Assembly: GCA_040007395.1 (NCBI GenBank) | Contig: JBDTVG010000248.1 | Span: 1 to 25,704, forward strand | Direction: 5' to 3' | DNA length: 25,704 nucleotides | Source of the DNA: DATGFK01 sp040007395 | Lineage (GTDB): Bacteria; Chloroflexota; Anaerolineae; Aggregatilineales; UBA2796 | Shown: positions 1-7,547 of the stretch, piece after piece | How the letters are laid out: each line of letters begins with the position of its first letter | Numbering within the stretch: position 1 is the stretch's first letter | The notes under the pieces: model-generated | Database searches by the model: none | What the model saw: the letters and a program-made list of their open reading frames with translations, nothing else | Told to the model about the DNA's origin: nothing | Made by a program: the position numbers and the translations under genes

Positions 1-100
1 AGTCGGCAACACCGGGTTGGCGGGCTACTTTTTCGAGTTCTGGCAACGCCAGTCGAGCTGCGATAAAGCGGAGTGGTGCGGCTTGAGGGCGCGTTAGCAT
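1..100 (-). CDS. Unidentified protein, N-terminal fragment (cut by window edge)
   Basis: An open frame of 33 codons runs from an ATG at 98-100 off the left edge. The start is supported by a good ribosome-binding site: on the minus strand AGAAGGAACG lies about 6 bases before the ATG. The visible N-terminus begins MLTRPQAAPLRFIAARLALP and is basic, without a signal peptide or membrane helix. Only the first 33 residues are available, so I cannot name a family. A good -10 box lies about 60 bases upstream, so the gene may be transcribed separately from the beta-propeller gene behind it. Confidence 0.6.
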   Translation of the reverse strand, partial: MLTRPQAAPLRFIAARLALPELEKVARQPGVAD

Positions 101-158
101 CGTGTTCGTTCCTTCTAAACTTTGTCTATTCAGATCGATGCAACCTAGCTACTGTTTA

Positions 159-164
159 ATTATA
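159..164 (-). promoter_or_regulatory. Candidate -10 box for the left-edge gene
   Basis: On the minus strand a perfect TATAAT sits about 60 bases before the ATG at 98-100, in the short spacer between the beta-propeller stop and that gene. No convincing -35 hexamer is found 16-18 bases upstream, so this is a weak call based on the -10 alone. Confidence 0.3.
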
Positions 165-189
165 AGTAACAAAGTGCGATCTGGATACG

Positions 190-1440
190 TTATCCACTGT
201 AGCAGATACTACGTGAACCACTTCCCCATTGCGCCCAGATTTCCCCACCTTGCGCGATAGCTTTAACTTGCTGCCCATCCCAAATGGACAATACCCATCC
301 CGACCGACTGAGGGTACAAAACGTTAAATAACCAGTGGAACTCCACGCTGGATATGTCCCTTTAACCGCAAGCAGGGTTCTATTATTAGCATCCCGAACA
401 TAGACCATATCCCCTTTTGGTGAATAGAACGTCGCAAATGCCCAACGCCCATCAGCGCTCCACGTTTGGAGACCATTCCCCTCCGTTGACGTTTGACTGA
501 TATTGGTTGCCGTTTGCCCATCCCATCTATAAATTTGCGAAGTGGTATCTTGAGGAATATAGGTGGAAAAAGTGAGAAGACCCTCGCTAGTCCATTTTGG
601 AGAGGACTCGTATGTAGTTAGTTGTGGCGCAACGTTCGTAAATGTATCAACCTTTGGCGATCCATTCTTGATTGAAACGCCGTCCCACACGTAAATACCG
701 TACTTACCGCCACGATCTGATAAAAATGCAAAACGGTTATCGGCACTCCACGTCGGACTTTCATCTCTGCCTGTCGGGTTTTGGCTTAGGCTAGTCGTAG
801 TCTTGCCATCCCACAGATAAATTTCACTAGGATCGCCTTTAGATTGTCTATCGTCAAACCACACTGTGAATGCAAATCGTCCATCAAAACTCCAAGACAC
901 TCCGTTGTAGGATTGAACGCTATCAGCGAGATCGTTCGGGGTAATATTGATTGTCGTTTTGCCATCCCATACATAAATCAGATAATGTTTCCCATCGAGA
1001 TATGATACAAATGCTAGATAGCGTCCATCTGGACTCCAAGCCAATGGATAATTAGCGGCTTTAGAGTTTTGATCTACTTGGGTGGATGAACGATATGCCG
1101 CATGGGTATCCCAAATGGAAATTTGAGGCTTACCGTTAATCCCCGATGAAAACGCTAAGTATCCATTCTTGCTAAGGCTGAATGTGATACGATTATCATA
1201 TGTGTGAACTCGTACTCTGATATTCTTATACGGATCATACAACATCATCAGGTTTTTCTTACCCAATCTGATGGTATAGGCCAACCAATCAACATCATCG
1301 CTGGGATTCTTTAGACTATTTGCCAGTGGATAAACTTGGCTGGTAAGGGTAAGGATCAACGTCAGTATGCTCAGTAAAATCAGCACCACTAAATAGAGGC
1401 GTGGAATTCTAAGAGATTGGTGACGAATGTAATTTAGCAT
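190..1440 (-). CDS. Membrane-anchored WD40/TolB-like beta-propeller protein
   Basis: A 416-residue protein with one hydrophobic segment at about residues 14-35 (signal anchor). The rest is a beta-propeller, probably outside the membrane. Blade signatures of the W-S-x-D-G type recur at about residues 135, 183, 231, 283, 327, 366 and 405, with a degenerate copy near 88. Most are followed after about 20 residues by I-Y-x-W-D-G. This gives seven or eight blades of 39-52 residues. Such propellers normally bind proteins or ligands. No enzyme domain is fused here, so the partner is unknown. The start has a ribosome site (GAAGGGTAACG before ATG). It is the last gene of a five-gene minus-strand run and is more AT-rich than the nuo genes. 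The propeller fold is secure and the role is not known. Confidence 0.85.
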   Translation of the reverse strand: MLNYIRHQSLRIPRLYLVVLILLSILTLILTLTSQVYPLANSLKNPSDDVDWLAYTIRLGKKNLMMLYDPYKNIRVRVHTYDNRITFSLSKNGYLAFSSGINGKPQISIWDTHAAYRSSTQVDQNSKAANYPLAWSPDGRYLAFVSYLDGKHYLIYVWDGKTTINITPNDLADSVQSYNGVSWSFDGRFAFTVWFDDRQSKGDPSEIYLWDGKTTTSLSQNPTGRDESPTWSADNRFAFLSDRGGKYGIYVWDGVSIKNGSPKVDTFTNVAPQLTTYESSPKWTSEGLLTFSTYIPQDTTSQIYRWDGQTATNISQTSTEGNGLQTWSADGRWAFATFYSPKGDMVYVRDANNRTLLAVKGTYPAWSSTGYLTFCTLSRSGWVLSIWDGQQVKAIAQGGEIWAQWGSGSRSICYSG

Positions 1441-1462
1441 CGTTACCCTTCAGGGCATAGTT

Positions 1463-1984
1463 CTACTTCAGGCTTTTGAGTGGGTCAGTAATTACTTCCG
1501 CCGAAACAAGGGTCTCGTCATAAAGCACCACATAATAGGCTATGTATTCGCTGCCATCCTGAAATGCCCGGTAAAGCTGTGGAGTTACCAAAAACCGTTT
1601 CTCGCCAATGGTCACATAATAGTATATGCTTTTACCACGCCCTTTTACCGTCTGGCGAAGGGCAAGGCCCCGCGTCGTCATGACTGTACCATTTGCGAAA
1701 GATTGTGCCGAACGGCGGCTCGCATAGAACATCATTGCCACCGCGAGTGCCAGCGCTATGATGCCCCCAGCTACCCCAACCATGAGATTGTGAGTCGCTT
1801 GACCGACGATCAGGATAGCGAACCCTGAAAAAACCAAGCTAAACACAAAGCATCCGAGTTCTTGACCACGGATAGACTTACGTAGAAACTCGATCTGAGT
1901 CGGTGTTAGCTGTCCCTGACGATTGAGCGCAAGATCCGCATCTGTGAAGTGCAATATTTCTCTGAGATCAATGTTAGGCTGCAT
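1463..1984 (-). CDS. Uncharacterised two-helix membrane protein
   Basis: Encodes 173 residues from the ATG at 1982-1984, which has AGGA 7 bases upstream. An in-frame TTG two codons earlier is too close to that site and is rejected. The N-terminal cytosolic part holds a polar stretch reading NRQGQLTPTQ at about residues 21-30, followed by a basic helix. Two membrane helices follow at about 45-62 and 68-89. After them comes a soluble C-terminal domain of about 80 residues rich in Tyr and Val, likely beta. I recognise no family and assign no function. The gene lies 22 bases upstream of the beta-propeller gene and 47 bases downstream of the next membrane protein, so co-transcription with both is likely. 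Confidence 0.7.
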   Translation of the reverse strand: MQPNIDLREILHFTDADLALNRQGQLTPTQIEFLRKSIRGQELGCFVFSLVFSGFAILIVGQATHNLMVGVAGGIIALALAVAMMFYASRRSAQSFANGTVMTTRGLALRQTVKGRGKSIYYYVTIGEKRFLVTPQLYRAFQDGSEYIAYYVVLYDETLVSAEVITDPLKSLK

Positions 1985-2031
1985 AGCCAATTCCTATCTG
2001 AATGGTGGTACGTTAGATTGTGTGGCGTTTA

Positions 2032-2604
2032 CTATAGCCCGAAATGCTTCTGATTCCGCATAAACCGAAAGTGACTGCGACCCCGCCGTTGGCCTAGCAG
2101 CGTGACCAACTGACTCTCATAGTCGCGATCCGGCAGTTGACTATCCAGAAATTGAGTGTCTAACTGCACAATGTCGGGCTGCAAGATACGGCGTTTGTGC
2201 AAGATCGGTTCAAGCAGGGTATTCACGCCGGGGATACGATCATAGACCTTATAGACAATCGTGAATAATGCGGGCAAAAACGCGATGCCAGAAAAGCCGT
2301 ACAAGATCCACTTGAGCGTGCGTAACCATTCTGGGGCATCTGGGCTGGAGGGTGATGTCCCCCAAAACATGAGCGCAACCGCCACAACCATCACAATGAT
2401 CGGCGCTGAGTAGTCGGGCAAAATGCGCTTCTCATTCGCCATGTTATGAATAACCCGTATCAGTAAAGCGCGGTCATAACCCTCCTCCATCAGCCGATCT
2501 ACGATTTCGCGATAGGAAAGTTGATCGAGCGAAAGTTGGCGGACCTTGGCGCGGATCTCGTTTTCGAGACTGCGGGGAATGGTGGTGGGAACCTGTGTAT
2601 CCAT
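2032..2604 (-). CDS. Uncharacterised membrane protein with helical N-terminal domain
   Basis: Encodes 190 residues. Residues about 12-58 form a charged helical region (SLENEIRAKVRQLSLDQLSY and following) that could be a small helix-turn-helix-like or protein-binding domain. Two hydrophobic helices follow at about 67-83 and 95-115. The C-terminal tail is polar and basic. No catalytic motif is seen and I do not recognise the family. A ribosome site AAAGGG lies 11 bases before the ATG. The gene begins 15 bases after the acyl-CoA dehydrogenase stop, so the two are almost certainly on one transcript. That does not by itself link their functions. Confidence 0.7.
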   Translation of the reverse strand: MDTQVPTTIPRSLENEIRAKVRQLSLDQLSYREIVDRLMEEGYDRALLIRVIHNMANEKRILPDYSAPIIVMVVAVALMFWGTSPSSPDAPEWLRTLKWILYGFSGIAFLPALFTIVYKVYDRIPGVNTLLEPILHKRRILQPDIVQLDTQFLDSQLPDRDYESQLVTLLGQRRGRSHFRFMRNQKHFGL

Positions 2605-2619
2605 AAAATCGATAACCCT

Positions 2620-3810
2620 TTACCGTAGTCCAAGTTCATTACGAGCAATTACGATACGTTGGATCTCACTGGTTCCTTCGTAAATCTCGGTGATCTTTGC
2701 GTCGCGGAAGTAACGCTCGATGGGCAGTTCCTTGCTGTAGCCCATGCCGCCGTGAATCTGTACCGCTGCATGAGCGCAGAACATAGCGGTTTCGCTGGCA
2801 AACAGTTTCGCCATGCTAGCTTCGGTAGTGTAGCGTGTCCCAGTAGTCTTAGCCCGTTCCTTCGCAATGGCGGCATTGTAGGTCAGCAAGCGTGATGCTT
2901 CGATGCGCGTCTTCATATCAGCGATCTTGGCCTGAGTCATCTGGTAGGTGCCGATAGGTTCGCCAAATGCCTCGCGAGTACGGGCATATTCAAGCGAGGC
3001 ACCATAAGCGGCTTCGGCAATACCCAGCGCCTGCGCCGCAATCCCGATCCGGCCTGCATCGAGGATCGTCATCGCGATCTTGAAGCCTTGCCCCGGCTGA
3101 CCGAGCATGTTCTCAACCGGGCAGCGGTAGTTTTCAAAGAGCAGTTCGCTTGTAGCGCTAGCCCGTATGCCGAGTTTGGGTTCGACTTTGCCGGGAGAGA
3201 AGCCGGGTTGGTCAGTCGGGATGATGAAAGCCGTAATGCCGTTGTGCTTTTTCTCTGGCTCGGTCATCGTGAACAAGATGATGATCTCTGCCACTGGGCC
3301 AGACGTAACCCAACTTTTGCGCCCATTGATTAGATACGCAGTGCCATCGTCAGTTAGCATTGCGCGGCTTTGCATATTCCCGGCATCGCTGCCACTCATC
3401 GGTTCGGTCAGGCTATACGCGCCGATCTTCTCGCCGCTGGCAACCGCTCTTAGATAGTTTTGCTTCTGGGCTTCGGTGCCAAACTTGGTCAACCCATAAC
3501 AGACCAGACTGTTATTCACGCTAAGAATCGTACTGGTCGCCGCGTCCACTTTGGCGATCTCTTCCATCGCCAGTACATAGGAGATCGTATCCATGCCTGC
3601 ACCGCCGTAGGCTTCCGGAACTTCGATCCCCATTAGCCCCATTGCACCCATCTTCTTTACAATGTCATAGGGAAATTCGCCCGTTTCATCGAAGTGCGCG
3701 GCAAGCGGGGCGATCTCTTTACGGGCGAAGTCGCGCACTACGCGGCGCAGGTCTTCCTGCTCCGAGGTGAGTTGCAGGCTAATTCCGGTGTTTTGAAGGT
3801 CTGTCTGCAT
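2620..3810 (-). CDS. Acyl-CoA dehydrogenase (short/branched-chain, bcd-like)
   Basis: A 396-residue flavoprotein of normal family length, expected to oxidise an acyl-CoA to the 2-enoyl-CoA and pass electrons to electron-transfer flavoprotein. The N-terminal helical domain is at about 15-125. The FAD/substrate middle domain carries AYSLTEPMSGSDAG (131-144) and a W-V-T-S motif (167-170). The C-terminal domain holds QIHGGMGYS (351-359) and ITEIYEGTSEIQR (373-385). Glu378 in the YEG triplet is at the catalytic-base position used by short- and medium-chain enzymes; the isovaleryl type places its base elsewhere. The start has GGAGG 7 bases before the ATG. Exact chain-length preference cannot be read from sequence. 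Neighbours give no complete beta-oxidation set. Confidence 0.95.
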   Translation of the reverse strand: MQTDLQNTGISLQLTSEQEDLRRVVRDFARKEIAPLAAHFDETGEFPYDIVKKMGAMGLMGIEVPEAYGGAGMDTISYVLAMEEIAKVDAATSTILSVNNSLVCYGLTKFGTEAQKQNYLRAVASGEKIGAYSLTEPMSGSDAGNMQSRAMLTDDGTAYLINGRKSWVTSGPVAEIIILFTMTEPEKKHNGITAFIIPTDQPGFSPGKVEPKLGIRASATSELLFENYRCPVENMLGQPGQGFKIAMTILDAGRIGIAAQALGIAEAAYGASLEYARTREAFGEPIGTYQMTQAKIADMKTRIEASRLLTYNAAIAKERAKTTGTRYTTEASMAKLFASETAMFCAHAAVQIHGGMGYSKELPIERYFRDAKITEIYEGTSEIQRIVIARNELGLR

Positions 3811-3858
3811 CGCCGCGCCTCCACACTAAAAACGATCTATTTTCGACCCGTGCAACTT

Positions 3859-4701
3859 CTATCTTGTAGTTTGCACCGTAACCACATCGCCTACCACCAA
3901 TGTTCCGGGCGCATAGTGAATGGCGTTCTGGGCAAACATGACTTTGTTGTTCTGCTGGCGAAAGGTTTTCAAAGTCGCCAGTGGTTCGGCGCTATCGGGA
4001 ACCGTTCCAGTTGCCTGATCAACCGTTGTCACGACACACCGGGCGCACGGCTTGACAACATCCAGCGTCATACTGCCGATCTGCACAGTGCGCCATGTAT
4101 CCTCGGCAAACGCATCGCAGCCTGTAACCACTAGATTCGGGCGAAACCGACTCATCGGAATCGGCTCGCTGCCGCGTGCTGTTAGGTGGCGGTTGAGTTC
4201 TGCCAACGATGCTTCGGACACAATGAGCAGCGGAAAGCCATCCGAAAAACCAGTTTGGGCGGGTTGCAGCGCATAGCGGCTATCGACTGGGCGCACAAAA
4301 TTATCTGCCATGCGTACTAGTCGGACTGGCGTGTGCAGGTAGTCACTCAACCAACTAGCCAGCGTTTCGCCTTCGTCCCACGCTTCACAGACATCCTTCC
4401 AGACCTGTACTTTGCTGATAGGTGCAGGTTCACGGTGCAAAGCAATCCCTACCGTTGGCATTCCGGGAGCCGCTAAATACAAACAATCTCCTGCAAAAGT
4501 CGGTTGGATAAGCGCCATCGCTGGATGTTCACGCTGCGTCACAAACATATCATTGACATCTATGACCATCCAGCGGCGATCCCAGATCGGGCCGCGTTCA
4601 TCGAGTTCGATTTGCATATGGGATAATGCGCCACAGGCTTTGACAGGGTAGCTAAACAGCGCGGAAAGGGTTGGTTCGATGTTCATTTGCTTTTTCATCA
4701 T
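3859..4701 (-). CDS. MOSC domain protein (YcbX/mARC-like molybdenum enzyme)
   Basis: About 280 residues. The N-terminal MOSC beta-barrel domain begins with FSYPVKAC (16-23). The MOSC domain follows with SRFRPNLVV (184-192) and KPCARCVVTT (217-226), where Cys219 is the expected ligand of the molybdenum cofactor. YcbX and mitochondrial mARC proteins of this type reduce N-hydroxylated compounds. Unlike E. coli YcbX there is no C-terminal 2Fe-2S ferredoxin domain, so an external electron donor would be needed. The start is uncertain: ATGs lie at 4701, 4698 and 4686, none with a clear ribosome site, and an upstream TTG is also in frame. It is the first gene of the minus-strand run and ends 48 bases before the acyl-CoA dehydrogenase. 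Confidence 0.88.
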   Translation of the reverse strand: MMKKQMNIEPTLSALFSYPVKACGALSHMQIELDERGPIWDRRWMVIDVNDMFVTQREHPAMALIQPTFAGDCLYLAAPGMPTVGIALHREPAPISKVQVWKDVCEAWDEGETLASWLSDYLHTPVRLVRMADNFVRPVDSRYALQPAQTGFSDGFPLLIVSEASLAELNRHLTARGSEPIPMSRFRPNLVVTGCDAFAEDTWRTVQIGSMTLDVVKPCARCVVTTVDQATGTVPDSAEPLATLKTFRQQNNKVMFAQNAIHYAPGTLVVGDVVTVQTTR

Positions 4702-4848
4702 AGCCAATAATTGATGTATAGCCAGATTGTAGCGTACAGCCAGCCTAATGTTTAGTTTATTTTGAGGTAGCTTTTGGGTTTTGTTTAGTCTGTGTCCCCT
4801 ACAATGAAATTATAGTTCTGCAAGTGATACAAAAGGGGAATAGACATC

Positions 4849-5121
4849 ATGGATCAAATGGGTTGGTTAGCGTGGTTGATAATTGGTGCGGTATCTGGTT
4901 GGTTGGCTAGCGTGGTCATGAAGACCAATAGCTCCCAAGGGCTGCTGCTGGATATTGTGGTTGGAATCGTAGGCGCGTTCGTAGGTGGCCTCGTTTTTAA
5001 CTTTTTTGGTGCGCCGGGTGTGACAGGCTTCAATGTGTACAGTTTGCTAGTAGCCTTCATTGGCGCGGTTGTACTGCTTGGTATCCTTCGCCTCTTCACA
5101 GGGCGCAGAGTTGCAATATAA
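4849..5121 (+). CDS. Transglycosylase-associated (GlsB/YeaQ/YmgE family) membrane protein
   Basis: A 90-residue, very hydrophobic protein with three membrane helices (about 5-23, 32-52 and 62-82). The Gly-rich pattern W-L-I-I-G-A-V-S-G-W-L-A, then D-I-V-V-G-I-V-G-A-F-V-G-G, is typical of the YeaQ/GlsB family. Members are general-stress or envelope-stress proteins whose biochemical role is unresolved. AAGGGG lies about 10 bases before the ATG. The gene is divergent from the MOSC gene. It is followed by a long hairpin at 5164-5212 that may end its transcript. Confidence 0.88.
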   Translation: MDQMGWLAWLIIGAVSGWLASVVMKTNSSQGLLLDIVVGIVGAFVGGLVFNFFGAPGVTGFNVYSLLVAFIGAVVLLGILRLFTGRRVAI

Positions 5122-5163
5122 GGGTGTGAGTTCACAAACTCACGCATAATGTTCCAAAGTAGA

Positions 5164-5220
5164 GTTGTACAGGAAGCAGTTATTCTTAAGGGATAGCGCT
5201 TCACTGTACAACGTTTTGTT
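5164..5220 (+). terminator. Long hairpin, possible terminator
   Basis: Left arm GTTGTACAGGAAGC (5164-5177) pairs with GCTTC-A-CTGTACAAC (5198-5212), giving 14 base pairs with a single bulged A at 5203. The loop is 20 bases. GTTTTGTT follows, a broken T-run. It lies between the YeaQ-like and YtxH-like genes. It could be an imperfect terminator, an mRNA-processing hairpin or a small palindromic repeat element. A second, shorter inverted repeat (GTGAGTT CACA AACTCAC) is at 5126-5143, just after the stop codon. Confidence 0.45.
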
Positions 5221-5281
5221 GTTGAAATGTTGAATACGATTTTGTATCTGATATTGGCAAATATAGCGAAGGGCAAGCTCC

Positions 5282-5569
5282 ATGAATAACAATCGTATCT
5301 ACTACAGTCGCGAAGCCGAAGAACGTGCAGCGCGTGAACGGGCAACTTTGATTATCCTTTTCCTGTTGTGCGGGCTTGGCGTAGGCACGATTATGGCGTT
5401 GCTGTTTGCGCCGACTCCGGGCGCGAAAACCCGCGAAGAACTAGCTCGTGCTGTTGAAGAAGGTCTCACCAGCGGACGCGATACCGTCGAGCCAACCTTG
5501 AAACGCCTCGAAAAAGAGTTTGCTGATCTCCGCAAAAACGTTGAGGATCGCTTTAGCGAGAAGCGCTAG
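5282..5569 (+). CDS. YtxH-like membrane protein
   Basis: A 95-residue protein. After a charged N-terminus there is one membrane helix (about 22-42) leading into LLFAPTPGAKTREEL (about 40-54), the hallmark of YtxH proteins. A long amphipathic, highly charged helix makes up the rest and could form a coiled coil. YtxH proteins are stress-related and their mechanism is not settled. GAAGGGC lies upstream of the ATG. It sits in the same direction as the YeaQ-like gene, another stress-associated small membrane protein. It is followed at 5604 by a strong terminator, so its transcript ends before the dehydrogenase gene. Confidence 0.85.
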   Translation: MNNNRIYYSREAEERAARERATLIILFLLCGLGVGTIMALLFAPTPGAKTREELARAVEEGLTSGRDTVEPTLKRLEKEFADLRKNVEDRFSEKR

Positions 5570-5603
5570 ATTTATTCAAAAACGACTGCTGATATTCTGC
5601 GTT

Positions 5604-5646
5604 AAGTACCTTCAACTTCACCATAGAAGTTGAAGGTACTTTTTTT
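5604..5646 (+). terminator. Intrinsic terminator after the ytxH-like gene
   Basis: A perfect 16-base-pair stem: AAGTACCTTCAACTTC (5604-5619) and its complement (5626-5641), with a 6-base loop ACCATA, run directly into a tract of seven T. It lies 35 bases after the stop codon of the YtxH-like gene. The stem ends with A's on its left side, so it could also work weakly in the other direction, but no minus-strand gene lies upstream of it. Confidence 0.92.
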
Positions 5647-5725
5647 ACGGGCAAAACAGTAAGCGTGTTACACTCGAAGTACGGTAAATAATTAGCTTTA
5701 GCAATTTAAATGAAGGAAAAAGTTT

Positions 5726-6499
5726 ATGGCGCAAAGAATACAAGATCGCGTGGCGATTGTTACGGGCGGCGCGGCAGGTATCGGGCAAGGGTGCAGTGAC
5801 CTTTTTGGTGACGAAGGGGCAAAGGTTGTAGTTGCCGATGTTAACGCGACCAATGGTAACGCTGTCGTTGAGGGCATCAAGGCCCGCGGCGGTCAGGCGA
5901 TCTTCGTGCAGTGCGATGTGGGCATGGAAGATGGCATTGCTGCTCTGACGAAAGCCACCCTCGACACCTTTGGCACGATTGATATTCTGGTCAATAACGC
6001 GGGGGTTGAACTGTTCAAGAATGCGCTTGAAACCAGTACCGACGACTGGACACGGTGTATTAATGTTGACCTGCGCGGCGTGTGGCTGTGCAGCAAATAT
6101 GTCCTGCCGACCATGTTAGCCAAAGGCAAAGGTGCGATTGTCAATATTTCCAGCGTTCATGCCATTCAGACGATTCAGAACATCACGGCTTATGCGGCGG
6201 CAAAGGGTGGGGTGCTGGCGATGACACGCAATATGGCTTTAGATTTTGCTCCGGCTGTACGGATCAATACTATTCTGCCGGGGTATATTCACACCACGAT
6301 TTGGGATCGGTGGTTGACGTTAGATCCCAACCCAGAAAAACTGGCAGCGGATACACTGAATCTTCAGCCGATGAAACGCATTGGCACGCCATTGGACATC
6401 GCGCAAAGTGTGCTATTTCTTGCCAGTGACGAGTCAAGCTGGATTACTGGCACGTCGCTGGTGGTTGATGGTGGGCTGACGGCACGGCTCCATAACTAG
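5726..6499 (+). CDS. Short-chain dehydrogenase/reductase (classical SDR)
   Basis: A 257-residue classical SDR. The Rossmann fingerprint TGGAAGIG is at 13-20. Asp38 at the end of the second strand predicts NAD(H) rather than NADP(H). NNAG is at 90-93, and the catalytic Asn113, Ser143, Tyr156 and Lys160 (Y-A-A-A-K) are all present with the usual 13-residue Ser-Tyr spacing. The C-terminus (SSWITGTSLVVDGG) is standard for tetrameric members. The substrate cannot be predicted; sugar, alcohol or 3-oxoacyl reduction are all possible. The ribosome site GAAGGA precedes the ATG. It is a single-gene unit between an upstream terminator and a convergent kinase gene. Confidence 0.95.
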   Translation: MAQRIQDRVAIVTGGAAGIGQGCSDLFGDEGAKVVVADVNATNGNAVVEGIKARGGQAIFVQCDVGMEDGIAALTKATLDTFGTIDILVNNAGVELFKNALETSTDDWTRCINVDLRGVWLCSKYVLPTMLAKGKGAIVNISSVHAIQTIQNITAYAAAKGGVLAMTRNMALDFAPAVRINTILPGYIHTTIWDRWLTLDPNPEKLAADTLNLQPMKRIGTPLDIAQSVLFLASDESSWITGTSLVVDGGLTARLHN

Positions 6500-6527
6500 C
6501 CAAGCAACAACTCGAAATGGCAGCATC

Positions 6528-7421
6528 TCATTTTTTCTCAGTGGGTATATTGACCCAATATTCTACTTTACGGGCTTCGGGGCTGATGCGCTGCACGGCC
6601 TGTGCATAAGCTAGCCTGAACTCATCCGCCGATGCAAAGCGATCTTTGGGATCTTTGGCGAGTGCTTGCAGCAGGATCGGCTCCAACGGTTTCGGAAAGT
6701 CCGGGCGCAGCGAACGCGGAGTCGGCGGGAGATCGTGGACGTGCATAAAGGCGATGTCCTGCGGTTTGAGCGCGTTAAAGGGGAGCTGTCCAAGCAGCAC
6801 TTCGTACATCAGCACACCTAATGTATAGAGGTCGCTCAACGGGGTAAAGGGCTTGGAAAGCACCTGTTCGGGTGCCATATAATGCGGTGTACCGAGGGCA
6901 ATTCCGGTGCGGGTGAGTGTGGCTGCCCCAACAACTTTGCTCAGGCCAAAGTCTACCAGATAGACGTGATTGCCTTTGGGCTTGCGGGATTCGATCAGGA
7001 TATTGCCGGGTTTGATGTCGCGATGCACGACTCCTCGGCTGTGGGCATAACCGAGGGCTTGTGCTACCGGGTTCAGGATTTGCCATGCTGTCATCGGAGA
7101 AAAACGGCGGCGACCTAATAGTTCATACAGAGATGGCCCACGCACGAACGGCATGACAAAATACAACATGCCATTCTGTTCGCCTGCCGCGAAAACGGGC
7201 ATGATATGCGGGTGATTAAGCGACTGCATCAAGGAGGCTTCACGCTCAAAGCGTTCGCGCAGTTCCGCATCTTCACTGAATTCAGGCAGCATCACCTTGA
7301 TCGCGAGTGGGCCATTGGAGCCGGGTTGGAACGCCTGATAGACCGACCCCATGCCCCCTTCGGCAAGGTGTGGCCCGATCACAAATCCGCCTATCTCAAC
7401 TCCGGTTAACCTACCCTGCAT
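6528..7421 (-). CDS. Soluble eukaryotic-like Ser/Thr protein kinase
   Basis: A 297-residue protein that is almost entirely one kinase domain. The glycine loop is A-E-G-G-M-G-S-V (20-27), where the usual first Gly is Ala. The ATP-binding Lys42, paired Glu61, catalytic loop HRDIKPGNIL (133-142), DFG (157-159), APE (183-185) and Arg261 are all present, so it should be active and of the RD type. No membrane helix, PASTA, forkhead or propeller domain is attached, which suggests a cytosolic kinase. Its targets are unknown. AGGAG lies 7 bases before the ATG. It has its own -10 box and follows the nuo terminator, so it is probably transcribed on its own. Confidence 0.95.
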   Translation of the reverse strand: MQGRLTGVEIGGFVIGPHLAEGGMGSVYQAFQPGSNGPLAIKVMLPEFSEDAELRERFEREASLMQSLNHPHIMPVFAAGEQNGMLYFVMPFVRGPSLYELLGRRRFSPMTAWQILNPVAQALGYAHSRGVVHRDIKPGNILIESRKPKGNHVYLVDFGLSKVVGAATLTRTGIALGTPHYMAPEQVLSKPFTPLSDLYTLGVLMYEVLLGQLPFNALKPQDIAFMHVHDLPPTPRSLRPDFPKPLEPILLQALAKDPKDRFASADEFRLAYAQAVQRISPEARKVEYWVNIPTEKK

Positions 7422-7441
7422 AATTTTTCTCCTATACGAAA

Positions 7442-7447
7442 ATTATA
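7442..7447 (-). promoter_or_regulatory. -10 box for the kinase gene
   Basis: On the minus strand a perfect TATAAT lies about 20 bases before the kinase ATG, between it and the terminator hairpin at 7478-7512. No good -35 hexamer is present at 17 bases. The position fits a separate kinase transcript with a very short leader. Confidence 0.45.
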
Positions 7448-7477
7448 GAATAACCATATACCCAAACTCTGCTAATC

Positions 7478-7512
7478 TAAAAACATAACGGCGACCTGTA
7501 GGCCGCCGTTAT
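7478..7512 (-). terminator. Terminator of the nuo operon
   Basis: Read on the minus strand, ATAACGGCGGCC pairs with GGTCGCCGTTAT (12 base pairs, one G-U pair) around the loop TACA and is followed by GTTTTT. On the plus strand the same position would be an A-C mismatch, so the hairpin is built for minus-strand RNA. It lies 35 bases after the nuoN stop codon and before the kinase promoter. Confidence 0.85.
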
Positions 7513-7547
7513 TGATTGTTTTACGCGAGTCTCTGTGAACTGGGAAT

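Noticed and set aside
3694..4134. Plus-strand open frame of 146 codons over the acyl-CoA dehydrogenase/MOSC junction
   Set aside because: It overlaps two well-supported genes in antisense and its product has no recognisable domain.
5604..5646. The hairpin after the YtxH-like gene as a small RNA or repeat element
   Set aside because: A perfect stem directly followed by a run of T right after a stop codon is fully explained as an intrinsic terminator.
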